Shown here in pieces: positions 48,071-56,638 of a stretch of DNA of 64,000 nt. Every line of letters starts with the position of its first letter. Within the stretch, counting starts at the first letter, position 1. The position numbers and the translations under genes are program-made. This DNA comes from Bin80 sp965207565 (GTDB lineage: Bacteria > Bacteroidota > Rhodothermia > Rhodothermales > Bin80): contig CBDBMQ010000006.1 in the NCBI GenBank assembly GCA_965207565.1, forward strand, positions 61,668-125,667, written 5' to 3'. The notes under the pieces were generated by a model. The model had not been told where the DNA came from and searched no databases. It was given only the letters and a program-made list of their open reading frames with translations.

Positions 48071-48427
48071 TCATGCACGACCATCCTGATCCTTGATCTG
48101 CGCAAACAGTGTATCCAGCTTACGAACCTGATCTTGGGAATTGTCAAGAAAAAACCTGATACTCGGAACCGCCCGAACCTGATGACGAACTCTCTGAGCC
48201 AGGAATTTTCTCACTGCTGCAGCCTGGCTCACCAAAGCGTCGAAGGCAGTTTGACGCTCTTCTGCAGAGTCAAACATGATGCTTAAATCAACATACACAA
48301 TCGATAGGTCGCGCGTGACGCGAACTCCTGTCACGGTCACCATGGATTGGTCAGGAAACTCGCGCGCGAGGATATCCGAAATCTCGCGGTGCATCAACTT
48401 CGCAACGCGTTGCGTTCGCACACTCAT
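48071..48427 (-). CDS. rbfA: 30S ribosome-binding factor A
   Basis: A 118-residue KH-like protein that binds 30S precursors during 16S maturation and cold shock. It shows TQRVAKLMHREISDIL, VTVTGVRVTRDLS and VRHQVRAVPSIRFFLD, all family typical. It begins 5 bp after the infB stop. Confidence 0.95.
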   Translation of the reverse strand: MSVRTQRVAKLMHREISDILAREFPDQSMVTVTGVRVTRDLSIVYVDLSIMFDSAEERQTAFDALVSQAAAVRKFLAQRVRHQVRAVPSIRFFLDNSQDQVRKLDTLFAQIKDQDGRA

Positions 48428-48432
48428 GGATT

Positions 48433-51306
48433 CTAGGAAACGTCAAGCGTACGCTTGGTTTGGACCATCTCAAAAGCCTCAATCTGGTCGCCAACTTTAA
48501 TGTCATTGTAATTCTCAACGCCAATCCCACATTCATAACCGGAAACCACCTCTCGTACATCCTCCTTGAATCGGCGCAGGGACGCAAGCCGCCCCTTATA
48601 GATGACAATGCTCTCCCGCAACACATGAACCGTATCGCTCCGGCGAATACGGCCCTCGGATATATAGCAACCTGCAACGGATCCAATTTTGGGGACTTTG
48701 AACACTTCTCGCACTTCTGCAACACCAGTAATCTTTTCCGTTTCTTCCGGGGTCAGCAGTCCCTCAAGTGCATCCCGGACATCCTCAATTGCATCATAGA
48801 TGATCGAATACGTGCGAATATCAATCTCTTCACGCTCCGCCGCCGCTCGTGCACCCGCAGTGGGACGAACCTGGAACCCAATGATGACGGCATCTGATGC
48901 CGAAGCCAACATGACATCACTTTCAGTAATCGCACCTACCCCCGCATGAATAATGCTCACCGCTACCTCATCCGTTGAAATTTTATGCAACGAATCGCTG
49001 ATTGCTTCTACCGATCCACCTACATCCGCCTTGATGATCAGATTCAACTCACTGAAGTCTCCCAATGCCATTCGGCGTCCAATGTCTTCCAATCGCACAT
49101 GCTTATACTGACGCATCTTCTGCTCACGCCAGATCTGTTGACGCCTTTGGGCAATCTCGCGTGCTTCTGATTCATTTTCTACGCCGGCTAACTGATCCCC
49201 CACTGTGGGCTGGCCTGGAAGCCCCAACACCAATGCAGGCTCGCTTGGGCCCACAGATTTGATTCGATTATCCCACTCATCAAACATTGCACGAACCCGT
49301 CCACCATAGACACCAGCCACGAACGGATCTCCAACTTTGAGTGTCCCGTTTTGAACAAGAACCGTCGCAATATTACCCCGCCCACGATCTAATCGGCTTT
49401 CAATCACAATTCCCTGGGCATGCCGCTTGGGGTTCCCCTTCAACTCCAGAAGGTCTGCTTCAAGAAGTACTTTTTCTAAAAGGTCATCAATGCCCTCACC
49501 CGTCTTCGCTGATACAGATGCACACTGAACTTTTCCACCATACTGCTCAACCAGAACATTGTAATCGGAGAGTTCTTTCATGACCCGCTGCTCATCCGCC
49601 TGCTCCAGGTCAATCTTGTTGATTGCAATAATCAATGCAACTCCAGCTGCTTTTGCATGATTGATTGCTTCAATCGTTTGCGGCATTACCGAATCATTGG
49701 CTGCAACGACAAGGATCACAACATCGGTCACTTTTGCACCGCGAGCCCGCATGGCGGTAAATGCTTCGTGGCCTGGTGTATCCAGAAACGTAACTACCCG
49801 GTCCCCGTCAAGTATCACCTTATAAGCTCCGATATGCTGTGTGATACCTCCAGATTCCCCGGCAGCAACACTCGCATTACGAACATAATCAAGGAGTGAC
49901 GTTTTTCCGTGATCCACATGCCCCATCACCGTAACCACCGGTGCTCTTGATTTCAAATCTTCCGGGTCATCCTCGATCACTTCAATATCATCTGCTCCAA
50001 ACTCGGTAATAAACTCAACCGTGCATCCAAACTCATCCGCCACATAAGCAATGGTATCCGCATCCAGCCTCTGGTTGATTGAGACCATCATCCCGGAACT
50101 GAGCAGCATGCTGATGATTTCCGTCACCTGGACTCCCATCAAGTCGGCGAGTTCGCCCGTAGAGACGAATTCGGTGACACGGATTTCGCGATCCTTTTCT
50201 TCCTGCTCAATCTGGATATTCAAACGCTCTTCTGCACGCTGCTGACGACGCGCTCTTCGCCGACGCTGGCGAACCCGCACATTGCCTTGATCCATGGAGC
50301 GGAGCGTCTCCTGAACGGACTGTCCGACCTCTTCGGAGTCTACCTTGGGCTTACGTTTGCGCTTGCGCTTGGTAGGTGTGGCCGTTGCTGCTGGCTTCCC
50401 TGCAGTTTCCTGTGTAGACTTAGCTGATGTCGCAACTTTTTTGCGTTTGCGCTTGCCTCGGCGCTTCTGGCCCGGCTCGGCTCCCCCTTCGACCGTCTTC
50501 AGGTCAATCCTACCCAGCACTTTTGTGCCCTGAAGCTTGTATCTATCTGCCGAGATCACATCCTCTTCACTCGCCTCTTCGACGGGTTCTGCCTCTTTCG
50601 CCAGTTCCTCTGATCCAACCGGGCTGATATCTGCTTCCTCATCTGCAGACTCAGGCTCGCCCTGTTCAGGGCTTTCCTCCTCCTGACTCAAAACAGGTTC
50701 AGCTTCTTCTGGAACCTCCTCTTCGGTGTCTACGGGTGCAATCTCTTCTGCATCTGCAGTCACAGGTTCTGCGACCGATTCATCCTCATCAACAGGTTCA
50801 GCAGATAATTCGACTGCCGCATCCTCACTTATTTCCTGCTCTGATACGATCTCTTCTTCATCGACGGAGCTTATGTCCACCGGCGAAGCGACCTCTACAT
50901 CCGGCTCTGAAACTACCTCCTCTTCGGGGAGGGAAGCTGGTTCATCCGCCGCTTCTGCAACTACTTCCTGATCCGGGGCAGCATCCGTGTCTATATCTGA
51001 AGGCGGCTCATCCTCTTCTTCAACCACATCCGGTTCCGGCTCCCTATCCGACAACTCTGACTCCCGGATGGTACGGAGCTCCTGCACACGTGCGCGTATC
51101 TCACGGTCTTCCGAAAAATGCTCCAATAGATCAAGGTAGGCCTCTTCATCGGCGATGGCTGCGTTGATTCCGTTGCCTTTCAGCGCATCTGCATGTCCCC
51201 GTTCGCTCAGATGACTGACAATGGTATCAACCGTCAGGTTCAGTTCTTTGGCTGCTTTATGCAGCCGAACTTTTTTGAATTTTTTTCCTGTGGCAGTCAT
51301 TGCCAT
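48433..51306 (-). CDS. infB: Translation initiation factor IF-2
   Basis: This 957-residue GTPase places fMet-tRNA on the 30S subunit. It begins with an IF2-N domain (LHKAAKELNLTVDTIVSHL) and has a long, acidic Glu/Pro/Ala-rich spacer (about 75-260). A basic linker and second IF2-N segment follow, then the G domain with GHVDHGKTS (G1), DTPGHEAF (G3) and NKID (G4), and domains II to IV. The long acidic spacer is a variable feature but makes this IF-2 larger than the E. coli protein. Confidence 0.97.
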   Translation of the reverse strand: MAMTATGKKFKKVRLHKAAKELNLTVDTIVSHLSERGHADALKGNGINAAIADEEAYLDLLEHFSEDREIRARVQELRTIRESELSDREPEPDVVEEEDEPPSDIDTDAAPDQEVVAEAADEPASLPEEEVVSEPDVEVASPVDISSVDEEEIVSEQEISEDAAVELSAEPVDEDESVAEPVTADAEEIAPVDTEEEVPEEAEPVLSQEEESPEQGEPESADEEADISPVGSEELAKEAEPVEEASEEDVISADRYKLQGTKVLGRIDLKTVEGGAEPGQKRRGKRKRKKVATSAKSTQETAGKPAATATPTKRKRKRKPKVDSEEVGQSVQETLRSMDQGNVRVRQRRRRARRQQRAEERLNIQIEQEEKDREIRVTEFVSTGELADLMGVQVTEIISMLLSSGMMVSINQRLDADTIAYVADEFGCTVEFITEFGADDIEVIEDDPEDLKSRAPVVTVMGHVDHGKTSLLDYVRNASVAAGESGGITQHIGAYKVILDGDRVVTFLDTPGHEAFTAMRARGAKVTDVVILVVAANDSVMPQTIEAINHAKAAGVALIIAINKIDLEQADEQRVMKELSDYNVLVEQYGGKVQCASVSAKTGEGIDDLLEKVLLEADLLELKGNPKRHAQGIVIESRLDRGRGNIATVLVQNGTLKVGDPFVAGVYGGRVRAMFDEWDNRIKSVGPSEPALVLGLPGQPTVGDQLAGVENESEAREIAQRRQQIWREQKMRQYKHVRLEDIGRRMALGDFSELNLIIKADVGGSVEAISDSLHKISTDEVAVSIIHAGVGAITESDVMLASASDAVIIGFQVRPTAGARAAAEREEIDIRTYSIIYDAIEDVRDALEGLLTPEETEKITGVAEVREVFKVPKIGSVAGCYISEGRIRRSDTVHVLRESIVIYKGRLASLRRFKEDVREVVSGYECGIGVENYNDIKVGDQIEAFEMVQTKRTLDVS

Positions 51307-51345
51307 CTGCGCTATCTCGGTCGTTTATGTACGGGTACCGTGTTG

Positions 51346-52626
51346 CTATAACTCGTATTCTTCCTCTAGCTCCTGCCCTTCTTCATCATCGAATTCGGCC
51401 TTCATTGACTCCATAATGCGCGTTGCCGCCTCAAGGTCAAGATGACTTCTGCGAACGAGTTCATCCACAGAGAGCTGCAGGACTGCTTTCGCGGAATCGC
51501 ACCCAATCTCGCGAAGCTTATCAATGATTTCCTTGCTGAATTCATCTGCAAATTCGCCAATCTCGACATCTTCTTCATCCGCCGGGATCTCCCGGAAAAT
51601 ATCCAACTCAATCCCGGTCATCCGCGATGCAAGACGGATATTGATCCCGCCTTTGCCGATGGCCTGACTCACCTCATCCGCCTTAACAACCACTTTGGCT
51701 TTGGGTGGGACCAACGTATCATTGATGATGACGGACACCGGATTGGATGGTGAAAGTGCTCGTTTGATTAGCAGATACAAGTCATCGGTCCACTCCATGA
51801 CATCAATGTTTTCATTGCTGAGCTCCCGTACCACTGCATGAATGCGGTTGCCTTTGAGTCCTACACAGGCCCCGACAGGATCAATTCGATCATCGTGGCT
51901 GATGACCGCTACTTTTGCCCGATCCCCTGGCTCGCGCTGAATGGACTTTATCTCAACAATCCCTTCATCAATCTCCGGCACCTCCAGCTCGAAAAGGCGC
52001 TCCATCAGTTGCGGCGCGGTCCGGCTAATGATCACTTTCGGGTTACTTCCTGCATCTCTACGCACTTCCTTCACCACTGCACGCAGCATATCCCCTTTCC
52101 GGTAGCGATCACGCGGGATCTGCTCTTCCCGGGGCATTACCAATTCAACCCTGTTATGCAGGACCAGAATTTCCCACCGCCGTATCTGATAGATCTCACC
52201 GACAACCAATTCCCCGATGAGGTCTGAGTACTCCGCATAGACATTCTCCTTCTCAATGTCCCGGATACGGTTGCGGAATGTATAGCGGGCCGTCTGTACG
52301 GCACGCCGACCAAATTCAGCAATGGATATTTCTTCGGCAACCTCATCTTCCACCTCAAAATCATCTTCGATCTTGATGGCATCTCTGAGTTCAATTTGGG
52401 TCACCGGGTCGGACAGATCATAGTCTTCAACCACTTCCCGAATATGTAGAACCTGTATGTCTCCGTGATCCGGGTTCAGGATAATTTCAAATGCCTCATC
52501 CGAACCGAACCGCGTCCGGATCATCGCCCGTATGACATCCTCCACAATTAACTGGAGTGTATCCCGGTCGATATCTTTTTCCCGGGCAATCTCGGCGAAT
52601 GACGAAACAAGATCTCTGCTGTGCAT
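51346..52626 (-). CDS. nusA: Transcription termination/antitermination factor NusA
   Basis: A 426-residue protein with the RNA polymerase-binding N-domain (1-125), an S1 domain (about 135-200), two KH domains (about 205-345, CVGLKGNRIHAVVREL and AIGKGGINIRLASRM) and a short acidic end (DDEEGQELEEEYEL). The acidic repeats of gamma-proteobacterial NusA are absent. It lies between rimP and infB as usual. Confidence 0.97.
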   Translation of the reverse strand: MHSRDLVSSFAEIAREKDIDRDTLQLIVEDVIRAMIRTRFGSDEAFEIILNPDHGDIQVLHIREVVEDYDLSDPVTQIELRDAIKIEDDFEVEDEVAEEISIAEFGRRAVQTARYTFRNRIRDIEKENVYAEYSDLIGELVVGEIYQIRRWEILVLHNRVELVMPREEQIPRDRYRKGDMLRAVVKEVRRDAGSNPKVIISRTAPQLMERLFELEVPEIDEGIVEIKSIQREPGDRAKVAVISHDDRIDPVGACVGLKGNRIHAVVRELSNENIDVMEWTDDLYLLIKRALSPSNPVSVIINDTLVPPKAKVVVKADEVSQAIGKGGINIRLASRMTGIELDIFREIPADEEDVEIGEFADEFSKEIIDKLREIGCDSAKAVLQLSVDELVRRSHLDLEAATRIMESMKAEFDDEEGQELEEEYEL

Positions 52627-52644
52627 CTCAATTAATTTCTGTTC

Positions 52645-53106
52645 TTACCAAGGTAATTGCACTTTAGCCCATTGGATATCCTCGTGCAAAATCTTTACCG
52701 GTCCCGTCCCATTTTGAACCTGAATGGATGACTTCTGTACAGACAAAAGTTCTCCACAAATCTCTGTGAATGCATCTTCCTGCTTCCGGTAGTGAACTCT
52801 CAGGTTGCGACCGATATGTTTGCGATACTGCCGGAGTAGGCGTAGGGGTCGGGTGGCATCTGGCGTAGACACATTCAATGTATAGCGGCCAGGCATGATG
52901 TCTTCCACATCTAGGATGAATCCAATTTCCCGGCTTAACTCAACGAGTTGGTCCACCCCAAGGTCTTCATCACTTTCAACGAAGACATTCACCGCATGGG
53001 ATCCTTTACTCCCACGTACAGAAAACTCGACCAAAAAGATCGGTCCCCCGTCCAGCACCCCTTCCACAAGGGTTCGTACACGCTCTTCAAGTCCAACCGT
53101 ATCCAT
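52645..53106 (-). CDS. rimP: Ribosome maturation factor RimP
   Basis: A 153-residue protein that helps 30S assembly. It shows SRGSKGSHAVNVFVES-type N-domain residues, LGVDQLVELSREIG, and the hallmark MPGRYTLNVSTPDATRPL. It is the first gene of the rimP-nusA-infB run; the promoter should lie in 53107-53300. Confidence 0.93.
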   Translation of the reverse strand: MDTVGLEERVRTLVEGVLDGGPIFLVEFSVRGSKGSHAVNVFVESDEDLGVDQLVELSREIGFILDVEDIMPGRYTLNVSTPDATRPLRLLRQYRKHIGRNLRVHYRKQEDAFTEICGELLSVQKSSIQVQNGTGPVKILHEDIQWAKVQLPW

Positions 53107-53260
53107 GGTTATTGTATGTTAAAAACGCCCAGTCTCGACGTGCGTGACGGGCGCAATTCAACGTCTATATCAAACAAAAAGGGGCCCGCAACCGAGCTCC
53201 TCTCTGCCGTCGAGCGGCTACTGCCCGCAACCAGATCACAGATCCCAGTGCGCACACTAC

Positions 53261-53372
53261 CGCTACATGGATGCTTACCGTCCTTGACGATGATTGTTCC
53301 GATCAGACCAGACTGGTCCGCCGCTCCGCAGTAACCTGCTCCGGGTAGTCCAATGTATAGTGCAACCCTCGA
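53261..53372. repeat. Direct repeat copy 1 (nadB tail)
   Basis: About 112 bp, roughly 80% identical by eye to 55802-55917 in the same orientation. It covers the last codons of a nadB remnant on the minus strand and about 40 bp beyond its stop. Confidence 0.7.
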
Positions 53373-53490
53373 CTCTCTCGCCGCATCTGTGCACTGCGAA
53401 TGATCAGGTATGCGACGGCGATGAGATTACGCAATTCACAGAGCCTACTGGAGATGCGGGTTCGATGATAAAACTCCTTTAGACGAGGCA
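53303..53490 (-). pseudogene. nadB: L-aspartate oxidase (nadB) 3' remnant
   Basis: The minus-strand frame reads EFYHRTRISSRLCELRNLIA, then VAYLIIRSAQMRRESRGL and HYTLDYPE, which is the conserved C-terminal helical domain of NadB. Only about the last 60 residues are present. Upstream of about 53490 the similarity stops and no FAD-binding part is found in the window, so this is a cut-off gene end, not a gene broken by a point change. NadB oxidises aspartate in NAD synthesis. Confidence 0.75.
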
Positions 53491-53815
53491 ACCTGAATAC
53501 AGATAAGGAACTCTTGGCACTACAGAAGAAAACACAGGAAAGGAAAGACGTATGGGGAAGAGTCGAGTCCAAATGCTATCATATGCGAGAGACAAGGGAG
53601 TTATCAAAGCAACAGGACTAGGTATTCAATCTGGTCTGGATGTTATGGTGCCCGGAGTTCCTAGCGAAGAGCCGGTCGGCCGTCTGGGCCCCGGATCTCT
53701 CTTGTCCTTGCACAAAGCCGCAGGGATAAACCCTTTATCCTGCATCCTGGGAACATAAATTACACATATACGGTACCAAGCCGTAGTTAACTAAATTCTA
53801 TAAGAAAATACCGCA
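53491..53815. other. Gap before the small-protein cassette
   Basis: A 68-codon plus-strand frame (53552-53758) with a GGAAAG motif upstream is open but resembles nothing known; its residues (IKATGLGIQSGLDVMVPG) could be a chance frame. No further signal is seen. Confidence 0.3.
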
Positions 53816-53995
53816 ATGGACAAGAGATCCAAACCTGACCGCCTCCCGCCCAGTCATGAGGGACCGCACAGCAACCCGGATCCCATAAGACACCAGAAAA
53901 GCCTGGACTTCCCACAGTCTGGACCTGCGGAGCAACCTAAGCCCACTTCGCAGGTCCCTCCGCCACAGCCTAGTCCGAAGCCTCGGAAAGACTAA
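53816..53995 (+). CDS. Small proline-rich protein (59 aa)
   Basis: ATG 53816 opens a 59-residue frame rich in Pro, Lys, Ser and Gln (DRLPPSHEGPH, QVPPPQPSPKPRKD), probably disordered. The stop TAA is directly followed by the ATG of the membrane-protein gene (TAAATG), so the two are likely translated together. No known family. Confidence 0.45.
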   Translation: MDKRSKPDRLPPSHEGPHSNPDPIRHQKSLDFPQSGPAEQPKPTSQVPPPQPSPKPRKD

Positions 53996-54487
53996 ATGCA
54001 AGAGGTGCACAGCCCCGAAGAGGATGATCTGCGTCGCCAAGATGACTTTCGGCGCCTTGAGGAGATGCGCATACAGAGCACGCATAGCTATGACAAGGTT
54101 CTGGTGACATTGTCGGCCGGGGCCCTTGTAACCTCTTTAGGTGTGGTACCGAGTTTTATTGAGGGGACGGTAGTGTGGAAATGGATGTTCGTTGCGGCAT
54201 CGATAGCGCTGACGTTAACGATTCTGTGTATGGGCTTTGGTTTCTTTGCATCGAAGGAAGCAGCGAGGGTGGGGATCAAAAAGATGTGTGCCGGTGCTGA
54301 ATTAAAGGATGCTCGAAACAGCTGGAGCAAGACGATTCCGTGGTTCAACGGATCTGGAGGACTTTTATTTGCTGTAGGACTGGTCCTCTTGGTCCTCTTT
54401 GCCCTCGGGAACTTCTGGCATGCAGAGCCTCAGTGTGCGGATGGTGGGAGTTTATCACGGGCGCTATCGGTCCAGACGCTGCCGTGA
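53996..54487 (+). CDS. Small three-helix membrane protein of unknown function
   Basis: A 163-residue protein with a charged N-terminus (EEDDLRRQDDFRRLEEM) and three hydrophobic segments at about 34-58 (VLVTLSAGALVTSLGVV), 62-86 (WMFVAASIALTLTILCMGF) and 115-142 (LLFAVGLVLLVLFALG). The YDKVLVTLSAGAL pattern recalls a widespread group of uncharacterised ~150-residue membrane proteins. It is coupled to the Pro-rich ORF before it. Function unknown. Confidence 0.65.
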   Translation: MQEVHSPEEDDLRRQDDFRRLEEMRIQSTHSYDKVLVTLSAGALVTSLGVVPSFIEGTVVWKWMFVAASIALTLTILCMGFGFFASKEAARVGIKKMCAGAELKDARNSWSKTIPWFNGSGGLLFAVGLVLLVLFALGNFWHAEPQCADGGSLSRALSVQTLP

Positions 54488-55009
54488 TGGATGCACATGT
54501 GATCGAGGCTTCGGTGGCCGTGAAGGCCAGCAACATGCCAATCCGTAACTTCGAGACTTGTTCGTCAGCCTAGCTACCCCGAGGGGCTAAGGTAGTGGGG
54601 AGATATGAGGGCCCGTGGACCGCACTTAACTGCCGGTGCGGACGGCATATATTGGCCTTGTACAAGTGACACAGCACTGTATATGGAGGTCGAAACTGGT
54701 GACCACTTGTGGAGCGCCTGACTGCGGGGCGAGGCTAGACTTCAACAGTATGGAATGGATTAGAGGCAAGGCAAGGCATTTCACTCGCGGCATGGGGAGA
54801 GGAATGGTACAGCCTACTGGTGCTACAGGCCAGAGCTGGGTTCCGACACGTTATGGACATCACAAGCCTCTCGCAACAGTGAAAAGTGTATTCTCCAAAA
54901 AACTGGGTGCCGCACGAATGTGTTGGGAAACATCGTGTGCATTAGTGCATTTGCCGCTGCGTCCAATTATTGAATCATACTAACTGAACAGTACCAAAGG
55001 CGTTAAGAT
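54488..55009. other. Gene-poor stretch
   Basis: A 115-codon frame (54636-54983) contains CGAPDCGARLDF, which might be part of a zinc ribbon, but lacks support. A GC hairpin (CCGCAC...GTGCGG, about 54619-54640) is present. I cannot assign anything firmly. Confidence 0.3.
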
Positions 55010-55459
55010 ATGGGCCAGTTTGCATCTACAGACAATATCCGTTCTCTTATCCATGTGGCACTTCCTGACGTCAGGAAGAGGATCGCAGAAGACGACAGGC
55101 GGGATCCGATTACAACGGAGCTATTAGTTCAGGAAGAAGCCCTCTATAAGGAGGTGTTAGAGGCGGCGGAGAGGCTGGAGGCGGAAGAGGAGGAGTTGGC
55201 ACAAGCAAGAGAAGAGCGGCGCGATCAGACGGACGAAAGAGATGCCCAGCCTTTGACTCTGGAAGCCAAGATTAAGAGTAGGTTACGCGAACTTTATCAG
55301 TGGATCCTGAAGAGAGGCGGGTTTGAATCAAGCTTCTATTTCTATGACGTAGACAAGAACTACGAAGCTATACTCCAAACAGGGATGCCATTGCCAGAAG
55401 TCCTTCGGAGACTCGATGTCATAATAGCCGAACACAAGCGGGGAGAGGGACATAGATGA
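55010..55459 (+). CDS. Hypothetical charged protein with coiled coil
   Basis: A 149-residue protein with a strongly charged helical middle (about 46-85, EVLEAAERLEAEEEELAQAR) likely to form a coiled coil, and a more compact end (LRELYQWILKRGGFESSFYF, MPLPEVLRRLDVII). No signal peptide or membrane helix. I do not recognise a family; it could be a small accessory gene of a mobile island. Confidence 0.5.
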   Translation: MGQFASTDNIRSLIHVALPDVRKRIAEDDRRDPITTELLVQEEALYKEVLEAAERLEAEEEELAQAREERRDQTDERDAQPLTLEAKIKSRLRELYQWILKRGGFESSFYFYDVDKNYEAILQTGMPLPEVLRRLDVIIAEHKRGEGHR

Positions 55460-56584
55460 CCAACACGGTCTGCAGCTTCGGTATTAGGAGAGCGGCGCTA
55501 CCGCCGGAACTGCTGTGTTAGTATGCGCGAGCCAGTGCCTTTACGAGAAAGCAGGCCTAGCGCAGATGAAGGAGCGTAGAGTGTTCAGCTTGAAGCATCT
55601 GGCAATACGGGGTTCTTGGGGTGATCCTGCCGGAAGGGGTTAAGCTTACCGAGAGTCGGCAGGCGATCCTTCGGTTGACATTAGGTTCACGGGAGTACTA
55701 TTCTTCCCGGCATTGGTCGGGGATATAGCGGAATTTTTCAGCGAGGAGTTGGCGACCTGGGACTGGTCCAGAGCTGCCTCAATGCAACATAGCGATTTTT
55801 ACGCTACATGGATGATTACCATCCTTCACGATGGTTATTCCGATCTCAGACCAGACTGTGGCCCACCACTCCACAGTAACCTGCTCCAGGTGATCCAGTG
55901 TATAGTGAAATCTTCGATAGGACAAACAGGCTCGCCAAGTGCCAAAGGAAAACGTATCATAAATCGCTGGCGGCGACCTCCAGACTCCCTTTTGTTACCA
56001 GACAACAGGAGATTCACTAAGTATTGACCGCCTCGAGAGCGGCTATTCACCGCTCCGGGTATGAAGATGCTACACAGCTATGCAACAAAAGAGCGGGCGA
56101 TACGATTCCCCATCTTGACAGCCACTAAGGTGCGTACAGGTTCTTCGACTTAACGAGACGAATTCAGGTTCTCGATTGGCTCGTAGCGCCGATCGCTCGC
56201 AACCAATGCAAGCAAAATGCTCTTGCTCAACGGGTTGGCGAAAGGGTAGTTCCGCAGCGGATCTATCCGCCCCCCGTTGAAGCCGCACAATCCAACGGAG
56301 TTCTCTAAGTGAACAATGATGAGTACCCCATGACATCTTATCCAAGTGCATACTGATTTAGGTTGGGCAGAGTATGTAATTTATACCGGACCAGTGACAT
56401 AGGCAACCGTGTGAGTAACAAATCCTGCACAAGCGAATGCATCGTGACATTAGTCCAAACTGTATGTAGAAATTCTCTGACTTCATCAAACGAGTATATC
56501 TCCGTCTGCAAATTGTGTTCTGGAGCCGTCAAGACCCGAGTGTACGGCAAACGTGTAGGTTATGAGTAAAGAGATAATTTATTC
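55460..56584. other. Long non-coding-looking stretch before the helicase operon
   Basis: More than 1 kb without a supported gene. It holds the second copy of the nadB-tail repeat (55802-55917). Several short frames exist (for example minus 56338-56550 and 56070-56351) but match nothing. The region may be debris of earlier insertions or carry an unrecognised RNA. Confidence 0.45.
55802..55917. repeat. Direct repeat copy 2 (diverged nadB tail)
   Basis: Same orientation as 53261-53372. On the minus strand it still reads RFHYTLDHLEQVTVE, parallel to the nadB end GLHYTLDYPEQVTAE, but the stop is lost and the upstream part is missing. The two copies bracket about 2.4 kb. Confidence 0.7.
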
Positions 56585-56592
56585 TATCTTTG
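56585..56592 (+). promoter_or_regulatory. Bacteroidota -7 box upstream of the helicase operon
   Basis: TATCTTTG fits TAnnTTTG and lies 47 bp before the helicase start. A matching TTTG about 20 bp further upstream is not seen, so this is only a candidate. Confidence 0.4.
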
Positions 56593-56638
56593 ACTGGACG
56601 GATTCGGGTCAATAGAATTTTCACATACCAAATCAACT

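Noticed and set aside
56070..56351. Possible insertion-sequence remnant (minus-strand frame; TTTTGTTGCATAG-like end recalling IS termini)
   Set aside because: No transposase motif and no matching inverted repeat nearby; the similarity is too short.
53107..56638. tRNA, tmRNA or CRISPR array in the gene-poor stretch
   Set aside because: No cloverleaf or T-loop signature and no regularly spaced repeats were found; only the single diverged repeat pair is present.
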